Shown here: positions 48,268-60,600 of the stretch, piece by piece
Numbering within the stretch: position 1 is the first letter of the stretch
Layout: each line of letters starts with the position of its first letter
NCBI GenBank assembly: GCA_032358255.1
Contig: JAULBX010016637.1
Location: forward strand, 62,001-126,000
Source: Heterotrichella gracilis
Taxonomy: Eukaryota > Sar > Xanthophyceae > Tribonematales > Xanthonemataceae
DNA length: 64,000 nt
Reading direction: 5' to 3'
Position numbers and translations under genes: made by a program
The notes under the pieces: model-generated
Told to the model about the DNA's origin: nothing
Databases searched by the model: none
The model's input: only the letters and a program-made list of their open reading frames with translations

Positions 48268-51056
48268 ATGGGGTCAGACTCGAGATGGCGGTGGTAAGTA
48301 CCTTGGAAGTAACTGCCAAGGCCCAAAAACGTGCGTTCACCTAGTGAACTTTGAACCCGTGTGTGGCTAGCTTTTGTGTGTGCTCTGTACAATACTAGGT
48401 TGACACTCCAGCCAACCAAAAGTTTCCATTTGTTACACACATGCCTATTGTGCAGGAAACATGCTGCTGCTGGGTGCACTGCCGGTCTGGCCTCTGTACT
48501 GGCGCTCCACCCGCTGGATGTGGTCAAGACCCGCCTTCAAGGTACCTCCACAGGCACTTGCCAGGCACCTGTCCCGACACATACGCATACATTGAGTTAG
48601 GGTTTAGGGTCTGCAAAGGGGCTCTGCGTCTGGCGTGCAACACTGCCAGGGCGTGGGGGGAAGGTTGGTGCCATTGAGAAGGGACCAGCTGGGGTCCCTG
48701 TGCACGCATGGCTTTCCCTGCACCCTCACGGGTATACCCTAAACCCCTGGCCGTGCTCGCCCTGCAGCCCAGGACGGCTTGCGAGGCAGCCTGCCCCTGT
48801 ACCAGGGCACCATCAATGCCATGTCGCGCATCGTGAAGGATGAGGGCTGGAGGGCGCTCTACTCGGGGCTGACGCCAGCGCTCATTGGGTCAGGTGGGTG
48901 GCGAATTCAGGGGCGCATGGGAGACATAGTGTTAACACCCCTCCTCTCATCTTCATTCAGCACTGTACTGCGCACCTGCATGACACTTGGCGCGCGTGAC
49001 ATATTGCTTGACGCATGCATGCCCTTGCAGTGCACAGTCTGTGCAGATGAATGACAGATGACAGGTCACACTGCCCAGTACTCAATGCCCAGCAGTCAAA
49101 TGAGGGCCAAGGTATGCCAGCAATGGATACGCCGCAGCATTTATGACTCACAGGCTTGCTGCCAGGGACCGCTTGTGCATCCTATCCAACCCACATGTGC
49201 CGCTTCTCAGCTGTGGCATGGGCTCATCTACTTGCAGGTCTGTCATGGGGCATCTACTTCTTTGCGTACAACAACGCAAAGGAGCGGTACCAGCGGCAGT
49301 ACGACACCAAACAGCTGCCGCCACAGCTACACCTCAGTGCAGCGGCAGAAGCGGGAGGGGTGGTAAGTGGCACAATAACCCTAAACCTTCCTAGTCCTAA
49401 TCTTCCAATGGATCATTGGAAGACATTGCGTTCATGCATGGCACTCCATCGGCATGTGGCTGGTCCACGTCTTGGCATAGCAAGCGTGGAGATTCGCATG
49501 TCAGTTCGCATGCCATGCCACCTGGCAAGTATGACCCTTGGCAAGTATGACCCTTGGACCAATGCGGGTAGATGTACAAACGTGATATTGGATATTGATA
49601 TTCAATTGATACTTTGATCATATAAATGTGAGTGAATATGAGTGGATGGGCATCTCCATCTCCTGCAGGTGTGCTTGCTGACCAACCCCGTGTGGGTGGT
49701 GAAGACGCGGCTGCAGCTCCAGCGGCAGGGGGGCATGGGGGGGGCAGCCAAGGCAGTGCGCATGACACCACTGGCTGGCGCGGGTGCCGCAGCAGCAGCC
49801 AACGGGGAGCGGTACAGGGGCTTTGTGCATGCTGTACGGCGGATAGCGGTTGAGGAGGGTGTGCGGGGGTTCTACAAGGGGCTTCTGCCATCACTGCTGC
49901 TGGTACGCATTGGTGCAGTGCAGGTTGCAATGTCATGTTGCTAGGTTAAGCGTGTTGACATCAACGCATCTGGAAAACCATGTGCAGCATTGTGGTGTGG
50001 TGGCGGGATGTCTGCCTACCGGTGTCAAACAGTCGTTGTGCACTGCCGCTGCGCATCACAGGGCAAAAGCACTCAGTCCTGCACTCTTCAAGCCACGCCA
50101 GGCCACGTTCCCAAAAACTATTACTATTACATCAGCATAATACCCTTGGCAGGTATGGGCCAGGGTCTTTGGACATAGCCCCATTGGCCTATCACCAATG
50201 GTGGGCACGCTGACCTCGGCAACCTAATTTGCAAAATATTAAGACAGCAAAGGTTCCTATTTATTTTGCGTATGTATTTTACCTATGTATTTTGCCTATT
50301 TCTGTATAGGCATTTGGGACCCTAACGGACCCTGACTTTATTTGCTCAGGTGTCCCACGGCGCCATCCAGTTCATGGTGTACGAGGAGCTCAAGGCGCTT
50401 GCAGCTGGGTCCAGGAAGAGCAACCCACTCACCGAGCGCACGCTGACCTCGGCAGAGATTCTGGCCATTGGGGCCACGTCCAAGCTGGCGGCGTCCATCG
50501 CCACCTACCCGTCGCAGGTGCGCGCAATGCGGCTGGGTAGGGCAAGCTGTTGGCGGGCGGCCATGTGCTGGCGCATGTGGCAGGGGCCTGATTTATGTAG
50601 TTGGGCATGTCAGGGGAACGCGGCTTGGTGTTGGTGGCATACATGCAAGATCCTCGCACATATAGGCTTGATCCTGTGCTGCATGGCCGTTGCTTGATTG
50701 ACAATTACTCCAGCTTGGGACATGTGGAAGTCGTTAGGGTAATGGATTTTTCTAAATACAAGGATACAATTTTGAAAATATACTCAGTTTTTATCCTCAT
50801 CAAAGATGAAAAGTATACATTATAACATGCATAATTTGTGCATGTACTGGTGCAGGTTATCCGCACGCGGCTGCAGCAGCGGGCGGACCCCACCAGTGGC
50901 GCGCAGTACCGAGGGGTGATGGAGGCGCTGCGCAAGACTGTGGCTCGGGAGGGGCTTGGGGGCCTGTACAAGGGCATCGTGCCCAACATGCTGCGGGTCA
51001 TGCCGCAGTCAGCCATCACATTCCTGGTGTATGAGAGCGTCATGAAGGTGCTGTGA
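48268..51056 (+). CDS. Mitochondrial carrier family protein, folate/FAD/NAD branch
   Basis: Seven exons, 48,268-48,293; 48,456-48,541; 48,768-48,893; 49,238-49,362; 49,669-49,902; 50,350-50,517; 50,856-51,056, join in phase into 321 residues. The three carrier signatures are HPLDVVKTRLQ, NPVWVVKTRLQ and YPSQVIRTRLQ, each followed by the second half-motif (EGWRALYSG, EGVRGFYKG, EGLGGLYKG). The Trp in the second signature is characteristic of the nucleotide/folate/NAD/FAD carrier branch. LSWGIYFFAYNNAKERY and GAIQFMVYEELK resemble SLC25A32 and plant plastid folate transporter FOLT1. Expected in the inner membrane of mitochondria or plastids; the exact substrate cannot be fixed from sequence. 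A Gly/Ala-rich insertion follows the second signature (GGMGGAAKAV). The start was chosen because only the ATG at 48,268 gives the phase needed by exon 2. Confidence 0.9.
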
Positions 51057-52304
51057 GTGGGTGGGTGGGGAGCATTCAACCTGGGCGAGAGGGTCTGTCG
51101 GGAAGCGCTGGGAGGCGGGGAGGGGACGTCTGTGGGGGTCACTGAGACCAGTATTCTTTTCTGATGTGCAATGAGAGGCTGCAATTTCTGCTCAGGAGTT
51201 TTCCAATGCGTTGACTGCTTTCGAGTGTCCTAGAGAGGTCCAAATTCCACTGAATGCAACCCTGAATTCAGCTTGTGAGTGCGAAGCCACCAACCGTTGA
51301 TGGTGTCCCCCATGGTGTTGGCCGCCATGGTGGTAGCACTCCTTCAAAAGCAATATTTTGTAGCAAAATCTAATTTGTAAGGCAGTAGTGCAAGTCTTAC
51401 ACCGAGAGTTGCTCTGGCACAAGTAGCATTCAATTCAACAAGTTGTCAAAATTGAGCAGGGATCAATAACCAGATGTACCGTGGGGACCTGCTCACAAGG
51501 CCCTGCGCAGTAAGCGCAGAAAACCGTAATTCCTAAACAATCGTATCTCACAACAGGCGATCAGTAGCCTAACTCGACGCAGCTTGCATGCCAATTCAAA
51601 CTCTGCAACGTTTATTAGGGCCTCGCAAGTCTTAGACTTTGCAGGCGTTTTCACATCATGGGAGTCCAAACAATTTGTCATACACTCTATGCGTATGGGT
51701 GACAAAGCTGACACTTGGCAAAGCAAAGCAAAGCAGGCTCACATCAGGGCACAAAGTAGTAAGCGAACAAAATAAACAAGATGCAAATATACATTTAATT
51801 TGGCTATTCTAACGGTAGTTTCGAGAAAACTTTGAAATGCTGTGTATTATGACACATCAATGGGATATTCCAAGAAAATGACCTTTCAACTGCCAGTGTA
51901 GTACTCCAACAGCGCCCGATCAAAATTTGAAGGCCCTGCCACTGACAGAGAGTGCCATCTACCCAGTAAATGTAGACCAGACCTATTAGACGTCTCTAGC
52001 GTCAATACATTTTACAAAACTGCTTTCTACATATCACACTTACACACCTAATGTCTAGGAGAAGCTCTGAGTCAAGTAGTGGCACTGAGTCTCACAGCAT
52101 AACTTCATCTCCAGTGTCGGCAGTACAACATCAGTCCTTTCGTGACTGCTTGCCGCAAGGTGGGGGCCATGTCCAAGCACCTCTGCTTCTGGCCTGCACT
52201 GTTGAAAGCTGATCATCGACTGGAGCTGCGTCACCTGACCGGGTTGGCCACCCTAAACTCTAAACCCTAACCCCCAAAAACCCTAAATCCAAGCTGGAGC
52301 CGCA
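51057..52304. other. Convergent intergenic region, carrier / receptor kinase
   Basis: About 1.25 kb holding two 3'UTRs. At 52,251-52,288 is a CCCTAAA-type tract flanked by two 35-bp direct copies of the sequence around the kinase stop codon. I see no other gene-like content. Confidence 0.55.
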
Positions 52305-52328
52305 TCACCGAACCAGGTTTGCCACCCT
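52220..52328. repeat. Telomere-motif tract between 35-bp direct repeats at the kinase stop codon
   Basis: CCCTAAA-type units at about 52,251-52,288 are bracketed by two 35-bp copies, 52,220-52,254 and 52,294-52,328, differing at six positions. The right copy contains the real stop codon (52,305-52,307) and last coding bases. Confidence 0.85.
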
Positions 52329-54663
52329 CTCTGCATTGAGCAGCGTGATGACCGCCACCATGGTGGGGCGCTGCGCCGCCTCCACGCGCGTGCACTGCTC
52401 AATCAGCTGGGCAACCTCCACAGGGCACTCCTCCGGCACCCTGCAACAGCACAGAGCAGGTGGGTCTGCTGTTAGCATATGCGCCGCGCACCGTGATTAA
52501 TGTCTTTTCACTGCATGTATTTAATACCAAAAATAATACTTTAAAAAAATAAGTTTTTGCGTTATTGCATTAAGCCAGGGTCCAAATTTGGCCCATCAGA
52601 CGTAGTAATTTACTGGTACAATCATGTAGTGGGCTAATGGCATGCGCAAGGCCTGCCTGTCAGGGGGACTAAAATAGTCCTAGTTCTAGTCCCCCTGTGC
52701 CTGTTGCCTGTTTCCTCCCTCTTCACCTGACCTCCCTCCTGCCCCCCCTGGTGGGCGTCTCCCCCGTCACAATCTCCCACACCAGCACGCCATAGCTGTA
52801 CACGTCAGCGGCTGTGGTCACGGCGGTGCCTGCAGGGCACAGTTTTAGGGTTCAGGGCTTAGGGTTTAGGGTTCAGGATGCTGGATTCGATGATGCCGTG
52901 CCGAATAGTGTGATGGCGGGATGCCTGCATAAACAGTGTAGGGTTTAGGGTTCAGGATGCTGGATTTGGCAAAGGGCAATGGTCATGGTGGTGCCTAAGG
53001 AACACCTTAGGGTTTAGGGTTTGGGATTATGGATGGATTATGGATGGATTATGGATGGATTATGTGTAGGGGCAGTGGTCATGGCGGCAGCCTGTGTGAG
53101 AGGATGGGGCGGGTTCCTGAGCGTTTGTGATACAAGCAGAACAAGAACGCAAAGAAACAGGTAGCATGCTTGTGCAAACGGCCTTGCTTTTACTCAAGCC
53201 GTGTGCCAGCGTGTGCCATGTCATTGTGGCCAGTACTAATTGCATCTGATGTGGCATGGCTATGCATCAGGCAGACCATCAGGCTGCAACTAGGGCAAGT
53301 CTTCACAAATTAATCAAGTACAGGCCACTAGCCAGTCCTACCCCATGCCAGGAATGATTTGCATACAAAAGGTGAATATAGCCATGCACAAATGGACACG
53401 ATATCAATCAAGGGAAAAGATTGCGCACACAATTGGCCACCCACCCATCATTATCTCTGGAGCCATCATGCAAAGGTCCCCTTCCCGTGCAGATCCGTGT
53501 GGGTGGCACTCAGCAGGTGCGCCAGACCCACATCTGCCACCTTGGCCACTCCACCGCTTGCCAGTAGCACATTGCTGCTCTTGATGTCCAGGTGGACGAT
53601 GTTATTTGCATGAAGGTAGTGGAGCCCCTGCGCCACGTGGTACGCCACATACCTGCCCCTGCACCACCACAAGAGAGTGTGGTGCCAAGGTTCAAACCTA
53701 GATTTGGGGCATACTTGGAGGGCATAACTGTAACCAAACACAAAAACAATGCATGTAAATTTTGAGCCCACAAAGGAAATCACAAGGATCATACCTATTA
53801 ACAAATCAATCCGCAAATTAAACAATATATATACTGAAAAAGAAATAAACCAAATGAACAAAAAGACATTAATGAGAGTGAAAAAAGCAACTTCATAAAA
53901 TCCAATCTGATGTGCAAAAATCAAAGGGTGTTGAAAATGACCACACAGGACAATGGCATCATGCATCGAGTCCCCTTATTGCTGTTACCAGGTGACCCGC
54001 TTCAGCTTGATCTGCGTGTAGAGGCTGCCCCCCGCCATGAGCTCAGTCACAATCATGCTCACGCGCTCACCCGCGTGGGCGCCCAGGAACTGCACGATGT
54101 AGGGCGAGCGGCAGGACTGCAGCACCTCGATCTCCTTCACATACTCCCGCTGCTGCTCGCCCTCCACGGGGGCCTTGTGCTCAATCACCTTGACAGCCAC
54201 GTCCATCACGCCTTTCCAACGCGCGCGGTACACCTGCGGGGGAGAAAGGTGCCATTAACAACAACAACATGGAGAGCATACGCTGCAGTGCTGTTCAAAG
54301 TCATGCTTGCACAGGCAAAACATGACACCAATATTGTACATATTTCCTTCATCCATGCGCCCAGGTTTGAGGGAACGGAATGAAAAAGGGCAGCCCTCCA
54401 GCCCACTGGTCCTCCACACACCTTCTACCAATACTGCCATGGATTGAAGTTCTTGCAGTTGAAGCAGTAGTTCATGTTTCCGCAGATCAGATACAGTAGT
54501 ATACCCATGCTTGTAAATAAACACCCACCCATGCTTATAAATAAACACCCACCTTGCCTACGGCTCCCTCCCCCAGCACATGCAGCTCCCCATCTGCCTT
54601 GCGCACAAACTGCAGGTCCTCCTCCCGGATGCTCCAGTCATAGTGGCGACCAAAAGAGGTGCC
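52305..54663 (-). other. Kinase domain exons
   Basis: Exons 54,553-54,663, 53,989-54,233, 53,445-53,658, 52,727-52,829 and 52,305-52,440. Invariant Lys (VAVK), Glu (KEIE), catalytic Asp and Asn (HLDIKSSN) and metal-binding Asp (ADVG) are present. HLD replaces HRD (a non-RD kinase) and DVG replaces DFG. The segment GKGTFA should continue WMAPE, but one base is missing. Residues after it read correctly again in the next frame, and the splice to 52,829 fits that second frame. Confidence 0.85.
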
Positions 54664-57600
54664 CTGGGAAGATGTGCACAGGCAATTGGATAAAACCAAT
54701 CTGGTGTGAACACCTTGTAAAATAGAAGGGTACATGCAATTGCCATGAAACAGGCATCCCACGCAGAGATAGATGCAGACTCACGAGAGGCAAACTGGCA
54801 GTCAGGTAGTCAAAGCACACACGCGTTGGGGTTTTGTATTGTCAGATTTATGACGGTACACTACATACAAGCAATTACTGTGGTACACCGTGACAGGCAG
54901 AAGGTCTAGAGGGAGACCCAGGGCCACTTGGGCTGACCTAGTAATCGGGACCTTCAGGCGCGCAAAATCAGAAGTGGTACAAGCAATGTCAAATTAGCCC
55001 TGCCTGGCGCCCGCCGCATGTATAGGGGTTGACTGCTAATCTTGCTTTTGCGCCAGAATGCACGTTACATACTGCCAATGGTCCGCTGCAGCTTTGCCAT
55101 TTCAACAATCACTCACCCTGAAGTACTTATGCTCCAGGTCCTTTGCAGAGTCAGAGCCCACACTAGTGCCCTTCAGCACTGGCGAGGTGGCCACCACTTC
55201 GGCATCAGATGACTTCCTCTTGAAGGAATCCTCCCTCCTCGTGTGCCTGTACCACCACAAGCCACCACTAGCCACCAGCCCACAAACTGCAACGCCCACC
55301 ACTACTGACACACTGACGATGACCGCTGAAGAGGATCCGGGGGGTGGGGATGGGGTTGGGGGTGGGATGGGGATGCTAGTATCATTGCCAGTGGGGGGAT
55401 TGCTGACATACTTGCTGCTCAGCGCGCCAATCATGCGATACTGTGCGCTCAGGAGGGCAGATCCATGTGGCAAAGGATAGGATTTTGTGCAATTGCCAGC
55501 GCTGCAGTCGTGTGTTGGGCTGAAGCCAAACGTGACATTTGGCTGATTGGTCATGTTTGTCGACATGGTAGCGTTGCGCAATGCTGCTAGTGGCAAGGAG
55601 GAAGCCATGAGTTTTGTTTGGTTCACGGCATCATAGCACGAGGTGCTGGTGTTGCCTGTGATAACCCTCTGTTGCTGCAGCTGCAGACAAAATCGAAGCT
55701 GGTGGGGGCACCAGGGGAGCTTCCAGAAAGAGAAATGTCCTGCAACGAGGCAATCATGCTCATATTTGGCAGGATATTGCGGGAAATAGTAAAATCCCAG
55801 GTAATGCCCAAACCAATGTGATATGCTTTGCATGCCCCTGGCTATAGTTGCTGCTGGTGATGGTACGTTGCTGCCGCACTGCATGTCATTTACTTTGTGA
55901 CAAGAAAGCATTCCTGGGGAGTTTGAGGCACGTACCGTTGCATTGAGGTCAATGAACTCTGTTGGTGGGGCACCGCGGCTGTCAGCCCAGGACAACCAAG
56001 AGGCGCAATTGCTACTGCTCTTGCCATAGCAGGCTATTAGATTGCAAGACACGCTTGGGGCATCTGCAAGAGCGTACAAAAAGGCTTGTTGAGGACAACC
56101 TGTGACCTGCCTTTGCAGTGACCACACACAATCATTGATGTCTTGCAATGGTGCCCACTGGCAGCATATGATCACCTTGCAATGATCGCATAATGATTAC
56201 TGATCTGATTCAGTGATGTCTTGCAGTGGTGCCCACTGGCAGCAGATGATCACATCGCGATGATCGCATTGCTACAAAGCTAATATTTTATATACTACTT
56301 TTAGATTTTTATCTTAGTTATATTCTAAAGTATATATGCAACATGAAGCATGACATCGTGCACAGAGTGAGGAAGACAGCTGCGTGTACCACACGACACC
56401 GCACAGGTATCCACCCACGCACCAAGGTATGACTTCCAATCTGCCATGCCCAGCAGCTCCAGCTGCCCTGTCTGGTTGGTGTAGTTGGAGGGGACGTCAA
56501 AGCTGCACTCGGTGTCCAGGCAGGGCAACAGGCCGGCATCATCAAGGTAGGCGTGTGGACTTGCTGTGCTGATGCCGTAGCTACGTATGCGCATGCTGCT
56601 GAGGCTGGTACTGCACAAATCATGTGAGGCGTCGCAAGAGCAGTTGACTAGTAGATGAGCCACATCAATAGTCCACTCCTGCATGTAAGAAATGGAGTTC
56701 TTTTTGTACTCTAGCTGGAGCAGATGCACCCAACAGGAATTGCGCAAATTATGGAAGCGCAGATAGCAGGACAAAGGTTGTCCTGCTATGCATGCATGTT
56801 TAACATGCATCCGTGCATCCTGACACCTTGGCTACAGTATGCATCAGCTGTTGCACAAAACATTTTGCTTACTCTCCTACATGTCGTACTTTTAATTAAC
56901 AACACAACAACTTGCTGAGGAGGGGTATATACTTGTAATTGCAAACACACAAAATGTCAACATGTCCTGATATTAAACACTATCATGAATGTATGCATTA
57001 ATGCAGCTTGCTTCAGACACTCACCGAGCTATTACTCATGTTCAGCATTTGATAGACAACAGGGCTGCTGACATTCCATGCCACCGTCCATGTGGGGGAC
57101 ACCACGTTGCTCCCTGTCTCAGTCGCGATGTTGCATCGCACTTCCGACCCTGCATAACAATTTCCCAATAACTTGCAGCTTGTTAGCGTCTGATGGTTTG
57201 TGCCTGGTGTATCACGCACCGTCATGGCATCACTGCTATGACAGCATGCCATTGGCTAGGGCCACCATATGATTGCACAGCTTTCTAAATTATCATATTG
57301 AATAAGGATCCTGGATACCTTGCGCAGGTACAAACAACAACATAATAATGCAGTACAATAACAATTTGTGCAAGTTGTCAATGTACTGCACATCATTCGT
57401 TAACATTACAACTTGACATCTTAAAAATATTTACATATTTATCAGTGCTTTACATTTCAAGCCTGTAGTGAAGCACTTGATGTTTCTCAAAGCACTCAGT
57501 GAGAATTAGGAATTTGCAGCCTGCCAGGGCCTGTAAACATGGCTGGGCCATCATGATACAAAATAAAGGTAATGTGGCCGGAATAAAAAAACGCAACATT

Positions 57601-60600
57601 CTTCCTCACCTTGGTAGGCACAATAATCCCAAGACTGCCAAATTTTGGACCTGGTGAGCACTGGCCTTTGGGGCGCCTCCGGACCATCGCATGTTGAGGT
57701 AACAAAGCACCACGGCGTAAAGCCATTGTCTGTGTCTTGACTGATCATGCAGCCGCCAGCATTGCTTTGCACCAGCATGCCATCGACTTTATCTTGCCAT
57801 TGGTAAGCCGCCATGCAGTCACAGCTGGAGGATGCTCGGGTGCGACTGACAATGGGCGCTGCGCAGAGACAGTAGGATCAATTTGATGGTTTGATAAGAG
57901 ATGTTCCAACACATTGCAGGTGCAGCAGAATGGTGTTGAACAGAATGTCACAAAGCAAAACCTAGTCCACAATACTGCAGTCTATGTTGACCTGACTGAC
58001 TGGCAGTTGTGCAAGGCTTTCAACAGCGCAGACAATGCCCAATCACCGCCAGTGCCAAATGCAGACTCAGTCTGACAGAGTGTGTGGACCCATACCCTAT
58101 ACTGATGCAGGCACTTCACTCAGGTACCCACCAGGAAGGCAGTAATCATACACCGCAGGGACTCCGGCGCTCGTGTTGTACCGCAGCCCCGAGCACTTGC
58201 TTGCGTCCACCTGGCAGAAGGGCCAGGGCCTCTCACTGGGGTCGTACATGCACACCCCCTCATCCTGCACCTGCACCTGCCCAGGATACGCCGCAGAGCT
58301 GTGCACCGTTTGCAGGCACAGGCAGCCATTGATGGTCATGTTGAGGGCCAGAACCGCAGCAGTGGAGCCAGGTGGGCGCACACCGGTACCAGGCTGGGGC
58401 GCAACCAATGCAATGGGCTGGGGTGCTGCACCGCCACCGGTTTCACCAGGTGCCAATAGGGCTACTGCACTGCCGCCAGCGCTGCCGCCAGCGCCGCTGG
58501 TTGCACCGGTGGAAACCGCAAACTGTGCCTGTGATGATGTTGCACCACCTGCATAAGTCAGGCAGGAAATGGGTCATGTGTGCACAGTGTGAACACAGAC
58601 CAGGCATTTGATTACCAAGGCGGTGCGTGCCAAAATGCTGGGTAATGCATTGCTGCCTATGCACACGCAGGTGCCTCCTCCTCCATCACGTGGTCTGTGC
58701 TACTGGTGCTGCAGTAGAGACCTTAATAATCACACTTCGTGATAAAAGAAAAAGTGAATGCATTTCTTGTTCAATTCCTGTTCCTCAACCCATGGTACTA
58801 AGCCATGTGGATGAACGCCCTAAGTTGTATTGCACTTGATTATTGACTATCATTTGCTTGATGGCAAACTCTGCGCACCTGCCAGTGTGAGCCACTGGAA
58901 CGACCCCAGGACCTGCTCGCTGCCCCTGTACCCAATGTGGCACACACTGCCATTGCCAACGTCAACCCATCCTGAATGCATGGGGTACTCAGCTCGACAC
59001 ACCGCATAGGAGCTCCCATTGCTGGCTGGCGTGGTCACAGGCATTTCCCCCCCTTGGCCCAGTGGTGTGTCCACCACGGATACCCACACAGGGCTGGAGC
59101 TCTGCGGCGCATACAAGTAATCGAAGGTGCCGTTGGGCACCTCCTTGCCGCCCTCCCCTATGTAGCAATATGTGGGGGTCCCTGATTCGTTGAGCGTGAC
59201 TGTCTTGCCTGGGAGGGGCGTGCTGGAGACATTGCTGTAGCTGCTGCACACGTACGATGGGCCCATGACGTCCCTGGCCACCTCATACCCGCCCTCCACC
59301 TTGACCCTGCCTGGCACAGGTGCTGCACCCACAGGCTCCCACCAGTACTCCAGGTGCGGCTGGCCTGCATCAGATGGTGGCAGGTGAGGAGCAAACGCTG
59401 TATGGCATTGCCCAGCTGCGCTAGCGTAGCTATGCATATATGCCTGATTGCAAACTGTCGGTACATGCATGCACTTTAATTGCAGAGTTGGTGATAGTTC
59501 GTAATTGATAAATGAAATCTGGCAATTCTTGTGATTTCAGGGGGAAAATCAATGGCCATGCAAGGACTTTTGGCCATTTCATCACACATTACGCTCAAGG
59601 AAGTGATGTTTTGTATGTACATGTCATATCATTAAGAATGCAACATGATGCACTAGTGTTTGCACTGACTGAAAGTATCTTGTATGTAGTGGCCTGGTTT
59701 GAGACTTCATGTGAGAGTAGGTGACACTGAGTTCCAAGACATTCATTTCATATTGCTATGTTCACATTAAACGGCAATGTTTTTGGAATGCAAACGTTTA
59801 AAATTCTGCAAACATGTCTTTTGCAAAAGGCGTAATGGGACGAGGTTTGAATGAATGCCACTCTCTCGGGTGCCTGAGAATTCAGATACTGCAAAGTTGG
59901 TTGTCAAGCTGTGTCTACAAGCAGCTCACATTTAATACACCCTTGGACTTAACACTCTAGTTACCTTCATGCCGAGAAAGGGTATTGAACCCTGATGAAG
60001 CATCGACCCCTGACACCTCCAAGCACCAGCCTCCAGTCCCCACAGTGTTGTCTGTGAGTCCTGGGAAGGGATCTGTGTACTGAGACGAGTTGGATGCATT
60101 GCTCGACGATCCACTCATTGCGCAATTAAACCAACTGCCATGGGATTGGCCGGGATCAGTCACATAGCGGCAGTAATCATCAGCTGTTCCAGTGCAGTCG
60201 ACATCATACAGCCCTCGTTGTGTGCCTGGGCTACCACAGTCGCTGTACCATGCTGCAGACAAAGGGTGATATACTTTAATCGCCAGCATAATGGAAAATG
60301 AACGGAAAATTGATCAGCCTGAGGCAAGCAGGTGCACTTTCTATTGCAAATAAACAAATAAGGGGCTACTTCACATACTGGTAACGTAGCCACCGCAGAG
60401 ACCCATTTCAACGCCGTCTGCCCACCAGAAAAGTAATAGTGCACAAGGTAAGACACAAAGATGGCTCTTGTAGATGAGTTACGAGAAAAGCCATGCATAT
60501 TCCAGCACAGCTTACTTGTGGATGGCGCAGTGATCCAGTACTTCAAGATGGGATTTGTAGAGAGTGTTGTACTGCCATGAAGTGATGCCTGACAATTGTT

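Larger units (their letters stand above)
55117..58548 (-). other. Ectodomain unit 2 of the receptor kinase
   Basis: Exons 58,132-58,548 ([22 protein letters not shown]); 57,610-57,858 ([19 protein letters not shown]); 57,025-57,149 ([20 protein letters not shown]); 56,423-56,678 ([28 protein letters not shown]); 55,936-56,063 ([13 protein letters not shown]); 55,117-55,680. The order repeats unit 1 with a period of about 5 kb; matching exon lengths are 256/256 and 125/126 nt. Confidence 0.8.

Noticed and set aside
55102-56175. 357-residue uninterrupted minus-strand frame as one exon
   Set aside because: A GTACGT donor at 55,935 and an acceptor before 55,680, both phase 0, plus comparison with unit 1, show an intron in the middle that happens to stay open.
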